A stretch of DNA of 64,000 bases, from the NCBI RefSeq assembly GCF_022846655.1, contig NZ_AP025667.1, forward strand, positions 4,315,001-4,379,000, given 5' to 3'. The stretch is from Streptomyces seoulensis (GTDB lineage Bacteria; Actinomycetota; Actinomycetes; Streptomycetales; Streptomycetaceae). The translations under genes and the position numbers were made by a program. Positions 45,437-53,878 of the stretch are shown here, in pieces. The notes below the pieces were generated by a model. It did not search any database. It worked only from the letters and a program-made list of their open reading frames with translations, and had not been told where the DNA came from. Position 1 is the stretch's first letter. Each line of letters begins with the position of its first letter.

Positions 45437-46936
45437 TCAGGCCGGGAGGAAGTTGATCGGGTGGCTGTCGGTCGCCCACAGGTACTGCACGGCGTAGGCC
45501 CGCCAGGGGCGCCATGCCTCGGCGCGGGCGGTGAGCGCCGCCGGGGTGCCGGGCAGGCCCAGGGTCTCGGCGGCGCGCCGGATGCCTAGGTCGGTGGGGA
45601 GGAAGGCGTCGGGGTCGCCGAGGGCGCGCATGGCGATGACGTCGGCGGTCCAGGGGCCGAACCCGGGCAGGTCCAGCAGGCGGGCGCGGGTCTCGGCCCG
45701 GTCGGCCTCCACGCCCAGGTTCAGGGTGCCGTCCGCGAGCGCGCCGACCAGCGTGGTCAGCGTGGCGCGGCGGCTGCGCGGCATGGCCAGCGTCTCCGGG
45801 TCCACGGCGGCCAGCGCGTCGGGGTCGGGGAAGAGGTGGGTGAGGCCGCCCTCGGGGTCGTCCAGCGGTTTGCCGTGCGCGGTGACCAGCCGGGCGGCGT
45901 GCGTGCGGGCGGCGGCCGTGGACACCTGCTGTCCGAGCACCGCGCGTACGGCGAACTCGGCCTCGTCCACCGTGCGCGGCACCCGGCGCCCCGGCGCGGC
46001 GTCCACCAGCGGGGCGAGCACCGGGTCGGCCCGCAGCCGCTCGTCCACGGCGACCGGGTCGGCGTCGAGGTCGAGCAGCCTGCGGCAGCGGCTGATGGCC
46101 ACGGTGAGGTCGCGCAGGTCGCTGAGGGCGATCCGGCACCCGATGTGGGTGGCCTCGGGGGTGAGGGCGACGATGCCGTGCCCGTACGGCAGCCGCAGCG
46201 TGCGCCGGTAGGCGCCGTCCCGCCACTCCTCCACGCCGGGTACGGCGGTGGCGGCGAGGTGGCCGAAGAGGTTGTCGGGGTTCAGCGGCGCGCGGAACGG
46301 CAGCCGGAGCGTGAGCGTGCCCGCGGTTCCGGCCGCTTGCGCGTGGGGTGCGCGGGTGCGCAGGTCGGTCGGGGCGAGGGCGAAGACCTCGCGGACGGTG
46401 TCGTTGAAGGTGCGGATGGAGGAGAACCCGGCGGCGAAGGCGATCTCCGCCATGGGCAGCCCGGTGGTCTCTATCAGCAGCCGCGCGGTCTGGGCGCGCT
46501 GGGCGCGGGCCAGGGCGAGGGGGCCGGCGCCGAGTTCGGCCAGGAGCTGGCGCTCGATCTGGCGGGCGGAGTAGCCGAGCCGGGCGGCAAGTCCGGGCAC
46601 GCCCTCGCGGTCGACGACCCCGTCCGCGATGAGCCGCATGGCGCGGGCCACCAGGTCGGCGCGGTGGTTCCACTCGGGGGAGCCGGGGGTGGCGTCGGGG
46701 CGGCAGCGCTTGCAGGCGCGGAACCCGGCGCGCTGGCAGGCGGCGGCGCTCGGGTAGAAGGTCATGTTCTCCGCCTTGGGCGGCACCACGGGGCAGCTCG
46801 GGCGGCAGTAGATGCGGGTGGTGAGCACGGCGGTGAAGAACCAGCCGTCGAACCGGGCGTCCTTGGACTGGACGGCGTGCACGCAGTGCTCCCGGTCGAA
46901 GGGGGCGTCGGGGCTCGTGGTGGTCGCTTTCCGCAT
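45437..46936 (-). CDS. Ada-N/AraC/AlkA fusion: adaptive-response 3-methyladenine glycosylase
   Basis: 499 aa. Residues 1-85 are an Ada metal-binding domain with Cys44, Cys48, Cys75 and Cys78, spaced exactly as in E. coli Ada (4, 27, 3). Residues 90-190 are an AraC-type helix-turn-helix (FSSIRTFNDTVREVF). From about 205 comes an AlkA glycosylase with helix-hairpin-helix LPGFGPWTADVIAMRA and the catalytic Asp in FLPTDLGI. It would sense methyl phosphotriesters, activate transcription and excise 3-alkyladenine. The O6-methyltransferase activity sits in the separate downstream gene. Confidence 0.93.
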   Translation of the reverse strand: MRKATTTSPDAPFDREHCVHAVQSKDARFDGWFFTAVLTTRIYCRPSCPVVPPKAENMTFYPSAAACQRAGFRACKRCRPDATPGSPEWNHRADLVARAMRLIADGVVDREGVPGLAARLGYSARQIERQLLAELGAGPLALARAQRAQTARLLIETTGLPMAEIAFAAGFSSIRTFNDTVREVFALAPTDLRTRAPHAQAAGTAGTLTLRLPFRAPLNPDNLFGHLAATAVPGVEEWRDGAYRRTLRLPYGHGIVALTPEATHIGCRIALSDLRDLTVAISRCRRLLDLDADPVAVDERLRADPVLAPLVDAAPGRRVPRTVDEAEFAVRAVLGQQVSTAAARTHAARLVTAHGKPLDDPEGGLTHLFPDPDALAAVDPETLAMPRSRRATLTTLVGALADGTLNLGVEADRAETRARLLDLPGFGPWTADVIAMRALGDPDAFLPTDLGIRRAAETLGLPGTPAALTARAEAWRPWRAYAVQYLWATDSHPINFLPA

Positions 46937-47001
46937 GCCTCAAGCATCGGGCAGTTCGGCACCCCTGGCTGGCGAGATTCCGACATGCACCTCGGACGGG
47001 G

Positions 47002-47871
47002 TCAGCCTCGGTCCGTCCGGTACCGCGTGATCCACTCGGCGGTCGGGCGGAGCCCGCCGAAGGTGTAGAAGTGCAGCCCGACGGTGCCGTGGCGGGCCGG
47101 GTCCCAGCCGGAGACCAGGTCGTCCAGGAAGCGGTCCGGGCCCGCCGTGCCCATGAGGTTGGTCAGCGACATCCCGTACTTGCGGGCGACACCGGCACCG
47201 GTGCCGACCCCGAACCGGGTCGCGTACCCGAGCAGCCGCCGCACCCCGGCCGGGCCGGGCACGCCGACGCGCACCGGGAGGTGCACCCCGCGCCCGCGCA
47301 GGGCCTCCAGCCAGGTGAGGACGGCGTCGGCGTCGAAGCCGAACTGGGTGATGACGTCGCCCGTGAGCCCCGCCGCCTCGAGCGCGGCCGCCTTGCCGGT
47401 GAGCGCCGACCACAGCGCGTCGTCGCCGATCGCCGGGTGCCCCTCCGGGTAGCCGCAGATGCCGACGTGTCGTACGCCGTACCGCTGGAGCAGCCCGCTG
47501 CGGATGACGGAGAGCGCGTCCTCGTACGGTCCCTCGGGGCGGGCCGGGTCGCCGCCGACCACGAACACGTTCTCCACGGCGCCTTCCTCGGCCAGTCCGG
47601 CGAGGAAACGTTCCAGCTCGGCGCTGGAGGGCAGCCGCCGGGCCGACAGGTGCGGCACCGGCACGAACCCGCACTCCCGCACCGCCCGCGCGGCCGCCAG
47701 CCGCATACCGGGGTCCTCGCCCGCGAGGTAGGTGATGTTGATCCGGGTTCCGGGGGCGATAGCCGCGCGCGCCTCCTCCAGCCGCGGCACGTCCTTCCCG
47801 GTCATCTCCAGCGAGAACCCGTCGAGCAACGACGCTCCCACCCGGCCGGACACACCGAGAACGCTCTCCAT
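47002..47871 (-). CDS. Methylenetetrahydrofolate reductase-like protein
   Basis: 289 aa, barrel length of MetF. It has GFSLEMTGKDVPRLEEAR near the start, VFVVGGDPARPEGPYEDAL near 100 (the GGD flavin/folate loop) and GADVITQFGFDAD-like VITQFGFDADAVLTWL near 173. It should reduce 5,10-methylene-tetrahydrofolate or act on a related C1 carrier. Streptomyces normally carry another metF, so this may be a paralogue with a special role. ATG 47871 follows the family start. It stands alone between the repair operon and a plus-strand gene. Confidence 0.82.
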   Translation of the reverse strand: MESVLGVSGRVGASLLDGFSLEMTGKDVPRLEEARAAIAPGTRINITYLAGEDPGMRLAAARAVRECGFVPVPHLSARRLPSSAELERFLAGLAEEGAVENVFVVGGDPARPEGPYEDALSVIRSGLLQRYGVRHVGICGYPEGHPAIGDDALWSALTGKAAALEAAGLTGDVITQFGFDADAVLTWLEALRGRGVHLPVRVGVPGPAGVRRLLGYATRFGVGTGAGVARKYGMSLTNLMGTAGPDRFLDDLVSGWDPARHGTVGLHFYTFGGLRPTAEWITRYRTDRG

Positions 47872-48116
47872 CACCGTCCGCGACCCCTTCTCTCCACCGA
47901 ACCCCGGCCGATGATGCCACGGCGGCGGGGAGGGGCGGGGCACGGGTTCCACCGGTCACGGACGCCGGGGATTCGGAAGCCCTGGCGAAAACCCCGGGTC
48001 ACGTGACCGGGGGGTCCGGCCGGTCGTTGGCTGTTCGTGGGGCCGGGGCGGGCGCGGGTGGCCGGGGTCGTTCCGGCGCCGCGTCTCCCGTCGTACGAGC
48101 AGCAGGAGCTCCCACC

Positions 48117-50180
48117 GTGCCCCTTGCCGGACTCCTTCCCAGGATCAGGACCCGACTGCCCGCGCTGTGCGCGATATCCACGCTGTTCCTGCTGTTCGCC
48201 GGGCAGTTGGCGGGCGCGCTGCTGCCGGACGTGCCGCTCCTCGTCGCCTCCGGCGCGGCCGGTCTCGCGCTCGACGCCGGCCTGCTGCACCGGCGCCCGG
48301 CCCTGCTGTCCACGCTGAGCAGGATCCGACTGGACGTGACCGTGCGGCAGTTGCTGCGCGACATGCTGCTCATGGTGGCGCTGCTGCGGATCGACGGGAT
48401 CGACCCGGAGCGGGAGATGCCCCCGCTGCTCGCCGCGTCGAGCGCCTTCTACGTCCTGCACTTCGCCTGCCAGGCGGTCTCCCTGCTGGTGCGCCGCACC
48501 CGGACCCTGCCGGTCGTGACACGCAACATCGACGTCCGCGCGCTGAACCCGACCGTCGCACCGCCGCGCGTCCTGGCCCGCCGGGCCGGCCACCGCCTGC
48601 TGGCGTTCTCCATCCCGGCGACGGCCGGGCTCCTGGTCACCGCGTGCACCGCGCGGGCCGAATGGGGCTTCGCCGGGCTCGCCGCCTCCCTCACCCTGAT
48701 CGGCATGGGCGTCGTGCGCCTGGCCACCTGGCTGCTGCCGGAGAACCGCCCGGCGGGTGACGCGCAGGTGATGGAGTGGCTGGACGACTGGCTGGCCGAG
48801 TACCGGCCGACCGTGGCGATGTACTTCTCCGGCGGCGCCTCCTCCGCCTACCAGGCGAACATGTGGCTCTCCACGCTGTCCGGGCTGGAGCGGCCGCTGA
48901 TCGTGCTGCGGGAGCGGTTCATGGTGCAGAAGATCGACGCGACGGACGTACCCGTCCTCTGCTTCCCCAAGGTCGCCACGCTGTTCGCGCTGGAGAACTC
49001 GACGCTCAAGGCGATGCTGCACCCGGCCAACTCCGGCAAGACCTCCCAGGTGTTGCGCATCCCCGCCATCAAGCACGCGTTCGTCAACCACGGCGAGAGC
49101 GACAAGCTCTCCTCCTGCAACCCCTACGCCAAGGCGTACGACGAGGTGTGGGTGGCCGGCCCGGCGGCGCGGGAGCGGTACGCGCTCGCCGACGTCGGCG
49201 TCGAGGACGGGGACGTCGTGGAGGTGGGCCGCCCCCAACTGGCCGCGATCCGCGCGCACTCGGGGCCGCCCTCCGGCCCGTACACCACCGTGCTGTACGC
49301 CCCGACGTGGGAGGGCTGGGACGGCAATCCGGGCAACACCTCGGTGGTCCTCGCGGGCGAGGACATCGTGCGGCGACTGCTCGCCGACCCCCACGTGCGT
49401 CTGCTGTACAAGCCGCACCCCATGACCGGCTCGGTCGACCCGCGCGCGGGCGCGGCCGACGCGCGCGTCCGGGCGCTGATCCACGCGGCGAACGCGAAAC
49501 GTTCCGGCACCCGCCCGGGCCCGGAGGCCGAAGCCGAAATCCTGCGCGCCACAATTGAGTTGGACCGGCTCACCTCCACCGCGTTCCGTGGCGCGGCGGA
49601 CGAGCTCGAACGGATGATGCTCCAGGGCACCCCGGACGGCGACCGCGAGTCCCGCATCGCGCGGGCCACGGCCGCCTGGGAGAGGGCGTATTGGGCCTCG
49701 CACCCGGAGTGGGAGCACCTGATCGTGACCGGTGCCCGTCCGGCGCTCTACGCCTGCTTCAACGCGGCCGATCTGCTGATCAGCGATGTGTCCAGCGTGG
49801 TGTCGGACTGGCTGAGCAGCGAGAAGCCCTATGCCGTGGCCAACACCTCGGGGCTGCCTGAGGAGGACTTCCGGGCCGCCTTCCCCACCGTGTCCGCCGG
49901 CGCCGTGCTCACCCCGGACGCGGAGGGCGTGCCGGAGCTGCTGGAGTCGGTGCGCGATCCGCGCCGGGACCGGTACGCGGCCGACCGCGCCGAGCTCAAG
50001 GAGCGCCTGCTCGGTCCGGCCGACCCGCCCTCCCCCGAGCGATTCGCCTCGGCCGTACGGGAGTTGTGCGCGAAGTCGGACGAACGCCGGACGCGCGTGA
50101 ACGCCCGCCCGGCGATCCCGGCCCCGCGCACTGCGGGCGACGGCACCCCGGCCCTGCGAAGCACGGCGCCGGACGCGTAG
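48117..50180 (+). CDS. Membrane-anchored CDP-glycerol glycerophosphotransferase-like protein
   Basis: 687 aa. N-terminal hydrophobic segments (about 8-60, 85-115, 145-190) lead into a TagB/TagF-like transferase domain from about 220. That domain has YFSGGASSAYQANMW, KHAFVNHGESDK, VLYAPTWEG, LLYKPHP and ADLLISDVSSVVSDWL, the last two being conserved catalytic/substrate motifs of the family. It probably adds polyol phosphate units to a wall polymer or spore-wall teichoic acid at the membrane. AGGAG 8 bases before GTG 48117 fixes the start. Not part of an obvious cluster. Confidence 0.87.
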   Translation: MPLAGLLPRIRTRLPALCAISTLFLLFAGQLAGALLPDVPLLVASGAAGLALDAGLLHRRPALLSTLSRIRLDVTVRQLLRDMLLMVALLRIDGIDPEREMPPLLAASSAFYVLHFACQAVSLLVRRTRTLPVVTRNIDVRALNPTVAPPRVLARRAGHRLLAFSIPATAGLLVTACTARAEWGFAGLAASLTLIGMGVVRLATWLLPENRPAGDAQVMEWLDDWLAEYRPTVAMYFSGGASSAYQANMWLSTLSGLERPLIVLRERFMVQKIDATDVPVLCFPKVATLFALENSTLKAMLHPANSGKTSQVLRIPAIKHAFVNHGESDKLSSCNPYAKAYDEVWVAGPAARERYALADVGVEDGDVVEVGRPQLAAIRAHSGPPSGPYTTVLYAPTWEGWDGNPGNTSVVLAGEDIVRRLLADPHVRLLYKPHPMTGSVDPRAGAADARVRALIHAANAKRSGTRPGPEAEAEILRATIELDRLTSTAFRGAADELERMMLQGTPDGDRESRIARATAAWERAYWASHPEWEHLIVTGARPALYACFNAADLLISDVSSVVSDWLSSEKPYAVANTSGLPEEDFRAAFPTVSAGAVLTPDAEGVPELLESVRDPRRDRYAADRAELKERLLGPADPPSPERFASAVRELCAKSDERRTRVNARPAIPAPRTAGDGTPALRSTAPDA

Positions 50181-50234
50181 GGACCTCCTGGCGCAACACG
50201 GAGGGAGCACGACTCCCGCACACCGGGCCGGTGC

Positions 50235-50600
50235 TCACGCCCGCGGGGCGGCACCTCCGTGCCCGAGGACCAGGTCCAGCAGACCGGGGAACCGGGCGTC
50301 GAACTCCGGCTTGCGAAGCCGGTTGAGGCGCTTGGCCCCCGCGTCCCGCTGCTCCAGGAGCCCCGCTTCGCGCAGCACGGCGAAGTGGCGGCTGAGGGTC
50401 GCCTTGGTGACCGGCACGTCGAAGCTGCCGCAGGCCCGCTCCCAGTCCCCGGCCCCGGCCAACTCCCGCACCAGGGTCTGGCGCACGGGGTCGGCGAGGG
50501 CGAGCAGGGCCGTCTCCAGCGCGACCTCGTCCGGGGCCGCGTGGACCGGCGGGGTGCGGTGGCTCGCCGCGTCCTGCTGCCGAGGGGTCTGTGCCGCCAT
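50235..50600 (-). CDS. ArsR/SmtB family winged-helix repressor
   Basis: 121 aa. The core is a winged helix: ALADPVRQTLVRELAGAG, then PVTKATLSRHFAVLREAGLL. It has only one Cys (ACGSF), so it lacks the usual metal sites and probably senses an organic compound. Divergent from the MFS exporter, across an intergenic region containing long inverted repeats, so it is the likely repressor of both. GGAG about 9 bases before ATG 50600. Confidence 0.87.
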   Translation of the reverse strand: MAAQTPRQQDAASHRTPPVHAAPDEVALETALLALADPVRQTLVRELAGAGDWERACGSFDVPVTKATLSRHFAVLREAGLLEQRDAGAKRLNRLRKPEFDARFPGLLDLVLGHGGAAPRA

Positions 50601-50657
50601 GGCTGATCTCTCCGTCCCGTCTCGCTCGATCCGTACCCACCGGGCGCGCACGGATTG

Positions 50658-50712
50658 CAGAGTGTTCGATGATCTGCGTACACTCTGACTGTTCGTCCAT
50701 CGACGAACAGTC
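50658..50712. promoter_or_regulatory. Two inverted-repeat operators between arsR and the MFS gene
   Basis: First: CAGAGTGT (50658-50665) pairs with ACACTCTG (50680-50687), 14-base spacer. Second: GACTGTTCGTC (50687-50697) pairs with GACGAACAGTC (50702-50712), 11 bp perfect with a 4-base spacer. They abut at G50687 and probably bind the ArsR-type repressor, silencing both directions. Confidence 0.72.
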
Positions 50713-50804
50713 TACCGGAGACGCCGGCGTACCGCCCTGCTCCCGTACCTCACCGCACCCCCTTCTCGCTGTTCCGCCTCGGCACGCATGGAAGGAAGAC
50801 TCCC

Positions 50805-52232
50805 GTGCCCCAGACCTCACCGCACAAGACCCGGCCAGGACTGCCCCTGTTCGCCGCGTGCCTCGGCTTCGTCGTCGTCATCCTCGACGTGAGCGTGGTC
50901 AACGTCGCCATCAAGGCCCTCGGCGCCGAGTTCGGCGGCAGCCTCTCCGGCCTGGAGTGGGTGATCAACGGCTACACCCTCACCTTCGCGGCCTTCCTGC
51001 TGACCGCCGGCGCCATGGGCGACCGCTACGGCCCCAGGCGGATATTCATGTGGGGCTTCGCACTCTTCGCCGTGACCTCGCTGATCTGCGGCGCCGCCCC
51101 CACGCTGGTCGCCCTGACCGCCGCCCGGGTCCTCCAGGGCGCGGGGGCCGCGATGATCGTGCCGTCGTCGCTGTCCATCGTGAACACCAACTTCCCCGAA
51201 CCCGCCGAGCGCACCCGCGCGGTGAGCCTGTGGGCGGCGGCGGGCGGCCTCGCCCTGGCCCTGGGCCCGGTGGTGGGGGGCCTGCTGGTGGACGCGCTCG
51301 GCTGGCGGTCGATCTTCTACGTCAACCTCCCGATCGCCGCCCTCGGTATCGTCCTCGTCCGGGCCTACGCCCGCCCCGCCCCCGCCCGTGACGCCTCCGT
51401 GGTCCGCTCGCTGGACCTGCCGGGCCAGTTGCTCGCGGTGGTCGGGCTGGGCGCGCTGACCGGGGCGATCGTCGAGGCCAACGCGCAGGGCTGGACCTCG
51501 GCCACCGTGCTGACCTGCCTGGTCGTCTGCGTCCTGGCACTGACCGGCTTCCTCGCCGCCGAACGCCGTACCCACGACCCGATGCTCCCGCTGCACCTGT
51601 TCCGCCGCCCCGCGTTCACCGCGACCTCGCTCATCGGCGCGCTGCTCAACTTCGCCTTCTACGGCCTGATCTTCGTCTTCAGCCTGTTCTTCCAGCAGGT
51701 CTGGAACTACTCCCCGATCACCGCGGGCCTCGCGTTCCTGCCGATGACGGCCGCCATCATGATCGCCAACCTGTGCTGCGGCCCGCTGGTCAAGCGGTAC
51801 GGCGCCCGCTCCGTCCTGATCACCGGCAACACCCTGGCCACCCTCGGCTACCTGGCCATGATCCCGGTCGTCGGCTCGGACTCGTATGTGCGGATGGTCG
51901 CGCAGTTCGTGGTCGCCGGCTTCGGCCTCGGCCTGGTCGTGCCCTCCATGACCAACGCCATGCTCGGCTCGGTGGCCCCCGTCAACGCGGGCATCGCCTC
52001 CGGAGTCCTCAACGCCTCACGCCAGTTGGGTGGGCTCGTCGGGGTGGCTGTGATGGGGCTGCTCGTGGGCCAGGCGTCCTCCGGGCACTTCCTGACCGGG
52101 CTACGGGCGGCGCTGGCGGCGGCGGGGGTCGCGCTGGCGATGAGCGCGGGGTTGAGCGGGGTCGGGCCGCGTAGGCCGAAGGCGGTTCTCGCGCCGGTGA
52201 CGGAGGATCTCCGGCCGGCCGAGGCCCGCTGA
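50805..52232 (+). CDS. DHA2-family MFS multidrug exporter
   Basis: 475 aa with 14 predicted membrane segments. Motif A is GAMGDRYGPRRIFMWG near 66 and motif C is AAAGGLALALGPVVGGLLVD near 143. It pumps an unknown toxic compound out using the proton gradient. GTG 50805 has AGGAAG upstream. The adjacent divergent repressor and operators suggest induction by the exported compound. Confidence 0.92.
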   Translation: MPQTSPHKTRPGLPLFAACLGFVVVILDVSVVNVAIKALGAEFGGSLSGLEWVINGYTLTFAAFLLTAGAMGDRYGPRRIFMWGFALFAVTSLICGAAPTLVALTAARVLQGAGAAMIVPSSLSIVNTNFPEPAERTRAVSLWAAAGGLALALGPVVGGLLVDALGWRSIFYVNLPIAALGIVLVRAYARPAPARDASVVRSLDLPGQLLAVVGLGALTGAIVEANAQGWTSATVLTCLVVCVLALTGFLAAERRTHDPMLPLHLFRRPAFTATSLIGALLNFAFYGLIFVFSLFFQQVWNYSPITAGLAFLPMTAAIMIANLCCGPLVKRYGARSVLITGNTLATLGYLAMIPVVGSDSYVRMVAQFVVAGFGLGLVVPSMTNAMLGSVAPVNAGIASGVLNASRQLGGLVGVAVMGLLVGQASSGHFLTGLRAALAAAGVALAMSAGLSGVGPRRPKAVLAPVTEDLRPAEAR

Positions 52233-52356
52233 CTTCGTGGGAGCGCCATGCCTTGAGCAGGGGGTCGACGTCGCGCCCCTCACCGTCGGGCACGGTCTCG
52301 GCCGACGCGAACTCACGAACCGGTGGCGGGACTGGTGAGCAATTCCCGCCCGCTGA

Positions 52357-52731
52357 TCACGCGCCGGGCGTGTCGGGCACCTGACGCGGAGCCTCAAGAC
52401 GAAGCACGAGTGCCCGTAGAGCCCGCAGTTCGACGTCCAGGGCCTGTGCACCTTCGCGGGTGAGGGTCACCCACGTACGAGGACGTCGACCGGCGTAGCC
52501 CTTCTCAAGGATGATCAGCCCGGACTCTTCCAGCACCTTCAGGTGCCTGGAGAGATTTCCGTCGGTGACGGCCAGTTGCTTCTTCAGGAAGCTGAATTCG
52601 ACCCGGTCGGCTTCGCGGGCAACAGTGAGGACACCGAGCCGCACACGCTGGTGGACGGTGTCGTCCAGCGCCTGGGTCGGATGGGGTTCCTCCTGGTCGT
52701 CCTGCGTGACGGCCGAGCCTTCGACGCTCAT
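52357..52731 (-). CDS. Winged-helix transcriptional regulator
   Basis: 124 aa. The winged helix reads VTVAREADRVEFSFLKKQLA, then VTDGNLSRHLKVLEESGLII and LEKGYAGRRPRTWVTLTREG, typical of the small MarR/ArsR-like regulators paired with membrane proteins. ATG 52731 overlaps the stop of the membrane-protein gene (ATGA), so the pair is one transcription unit. An operator-like inverted repeat upstream of the operon is its probable target. Confidence 0.87.
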   Translation of the reverse strand: MSVEGSAVTQDDQEEPHPTQALDDTVHQRVRLGVLTVAREADRVEFSFLKKQLAVTDGNLSRHLKVLEESGLIILEKGYAGRRPRTWVTLTREGAQALDVELRALRALVLRLEAPRQVPDTPGA

Positions 52732-53558
52732 GAGACGACCGTACCTGCACCGGCTGGACCTGGTACGCCCCGGCGACGGACCGTCGTCCACTCGCAAAGA
52801 CCGGCGATGAGCAGAATCGCGGCGAGCAGAAACGCCTTGGCCTGCGGCCCGTCCGTCAACCCGGGGTGGGCGGGGTGCTGCCACGGAAGCCATCCGCTCC
52901 CCCATGAGGCCCCCAGGTAGCCCGTGAGCAGTAGGGCGTGAGCGGTGCCTGCCGCTGCGACGATCCAACTGCGTTCCGCAATGCCGAGGCCGAGAAGTCC
53001 GATGTCGACCAGGTACCACGGTGAGGCGTAGCTGTTCTCCAGCAGTACGGCCTCCCACGGCTGGTCCTTGCCGAACAGCAGTAGCGCCAGAGCCGCCGTG
53101 ATCGCGGTGGTGGCCACGAAGGTTGCAAGAACCCACATACCGCGCCGAGGTACGACACCTCGAGCCTCCCCCCGCAGGCGATACCAGCGGGCGAAGACGA
53201 ACCATGCGAGGGGAAGAACCGCGAACCACACGCCCCATGCCACGAAGCGCAGGACGGCTCCGTCGAACTCTCCCTTCAGACAAGGGGCCCCCGGTTCATG
53301 GACGACACAGAGACCGGTCAACTCGGCGTAGGCGAAGGCCGGATAGGACCCGATGTTTCGCCCATGAGCTCCGAAGTTGAAGGCGTACCGGGCGACAGGA
53401 GTGGCCGCCAGCGCAAGAAGCCCGAAGCCCAGAAGTGCAGTCCATGCCCACCTGGTCTGCCTGCGAGTCCCAGCCCGGAGGTCCTCCGTCGCGGCCAACA
53501 GTGCCGCCGCAGTCGCCCTCGGATCCGATCCCGCGCTACCCGGTGCGGATGTCTCCAT
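52728..53558 (-). CDS. Integral membrane protein paired with winged-helix regulator
   Basis: 276 aa with about five to six membrane segments (near 37-56, 105-125, 145-163, 180-195, 199-216, 240-257). No transport or enzyme motif is recognised. It precedes the regulator gene in the same operon, a common Streptomyces pair in which the regulator autorepresses. Its role is unknown. Confidence 0.78.
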   Translation of the reverse strand: METSAPGSAGSDPRATAAALLAATEDLRAGTRRQTRWAWTALLGFGLLALAATPVARYAFNFGAHGRNIGSYPAFAYAELTGLCVVHEPGAPCLKGEFDGAVLRFVAWGVWFAVLPLAWFVFARWYRLRGEARGVVPRRGMWVLATFVATTAITAALALLLFGKDQPWEAVLLENSYASPWYLVDIGLLGLGIAERSWIVAAAGTAHALLLTGYLGASWGSGWLPWQHPAHPGLTDGPQAKAFLLAAILLIAGLCEWTTVRRRGVPGPAGAGTVVS

Positions 53559-53630
53559 CTGTCCCCCTCATGACCGGCGCTTCACCAACGCCCTTGCACG
53601 AACGCCCAGATGGTCGTCCGCTGCGGAGTA

Positions 53631-53647
53631 ACTTTGCATCACAAAGT
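53631..53647. promoter_or_regulatory. Inverted repeat operator ACTTTG-N5-CAAAGT
   Basis: A 6-bp perfect inverted repeat centred 81 bases upstream of the membrane-protein start. It is AT-rich against a GC-rich background, as expected for a promoter-linked site. The likely ligand is the winged-helix regulator encoded second in that operon. Confidence 0.55.
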
Positions 53648-53791
53648 ACCTGGCAATCAAGAGCTCACCCAACAGGGGGCAAGAGACCCTTCAAAGAGGG
53701 CAACGCCAACCGGGCAGCCAGCGGCCCGCAGCAGCATCGGCCACTGCTCTGCCAGCGGGATAGAGGGGATGCGCGAGACACCTTGACCGAC

Positions 53792-53844
53792 ACGCCAGGC
53801 GTCTTCTAAGCGCTTGGCCGCAGGTTCGAGTCCCGCCGGGGGCG
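53792..53844 (+). other. 3' half of a tRNA-Arg(TCT) gene: attachment-site remnant
   Basis: An anticodon arm with loop CTTCTAA (53803-53809), a T arm GCAGG-TTCGAGT-CCCGC (53820-53836, one A-C mismatch) and the acceptor 3' strand CGGGGGC (53837-53843) are present. The 5' acceptor strand GCCCCCG and a proper D arm are missing, so this is not a working tRNA. Such 3' halves are left by elements that integrate into tRNA genes. The core 53792-53816 recurs with 22 of 25 bases at 63166-63190. Confidence 0.75.
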
Positions 53845-53851
53845 CGCGTCC

Positions 53852-53878
53852 AAGCCCTTCCTTCGGGAAGGGCTTTTT
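53852..53878 (+). terminator. Rho-independent terminator with UUCG loop
   Basis: A 10-bp perfect stem AAGCCCTTCC / GGAAGGGCTT with TTCG tetraloop and TTTTT tail, 7 bases after the tRNA fragment. This is the usual tRNA-gene terminator carried along with the 3' half. Confidence 0.9.

Noticed and set aside
47997..48008. GGTCACGTGACC palindrome as an operator of the CDP-glycerol transferase gene
   Set aside because: It is perfect, but also sits about 110 bases from the start in a GC-rich gap with no linked regulator, so chance or an unrelated site cannot be excluded.
52233..52356. Remnant coding sequence between the MFS gene and the winged-helix gene
   Set aside because: A short frame ending TNRWRDW looks like a gene tail, but is too short to assign to any family.
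53792..53844. A complete tRNA-Arg(TCT) gene
   Set aside because: The 5' acceptor strand and D arm are missing, and there is a mismatch in the T stem; kept only as an att remnant.
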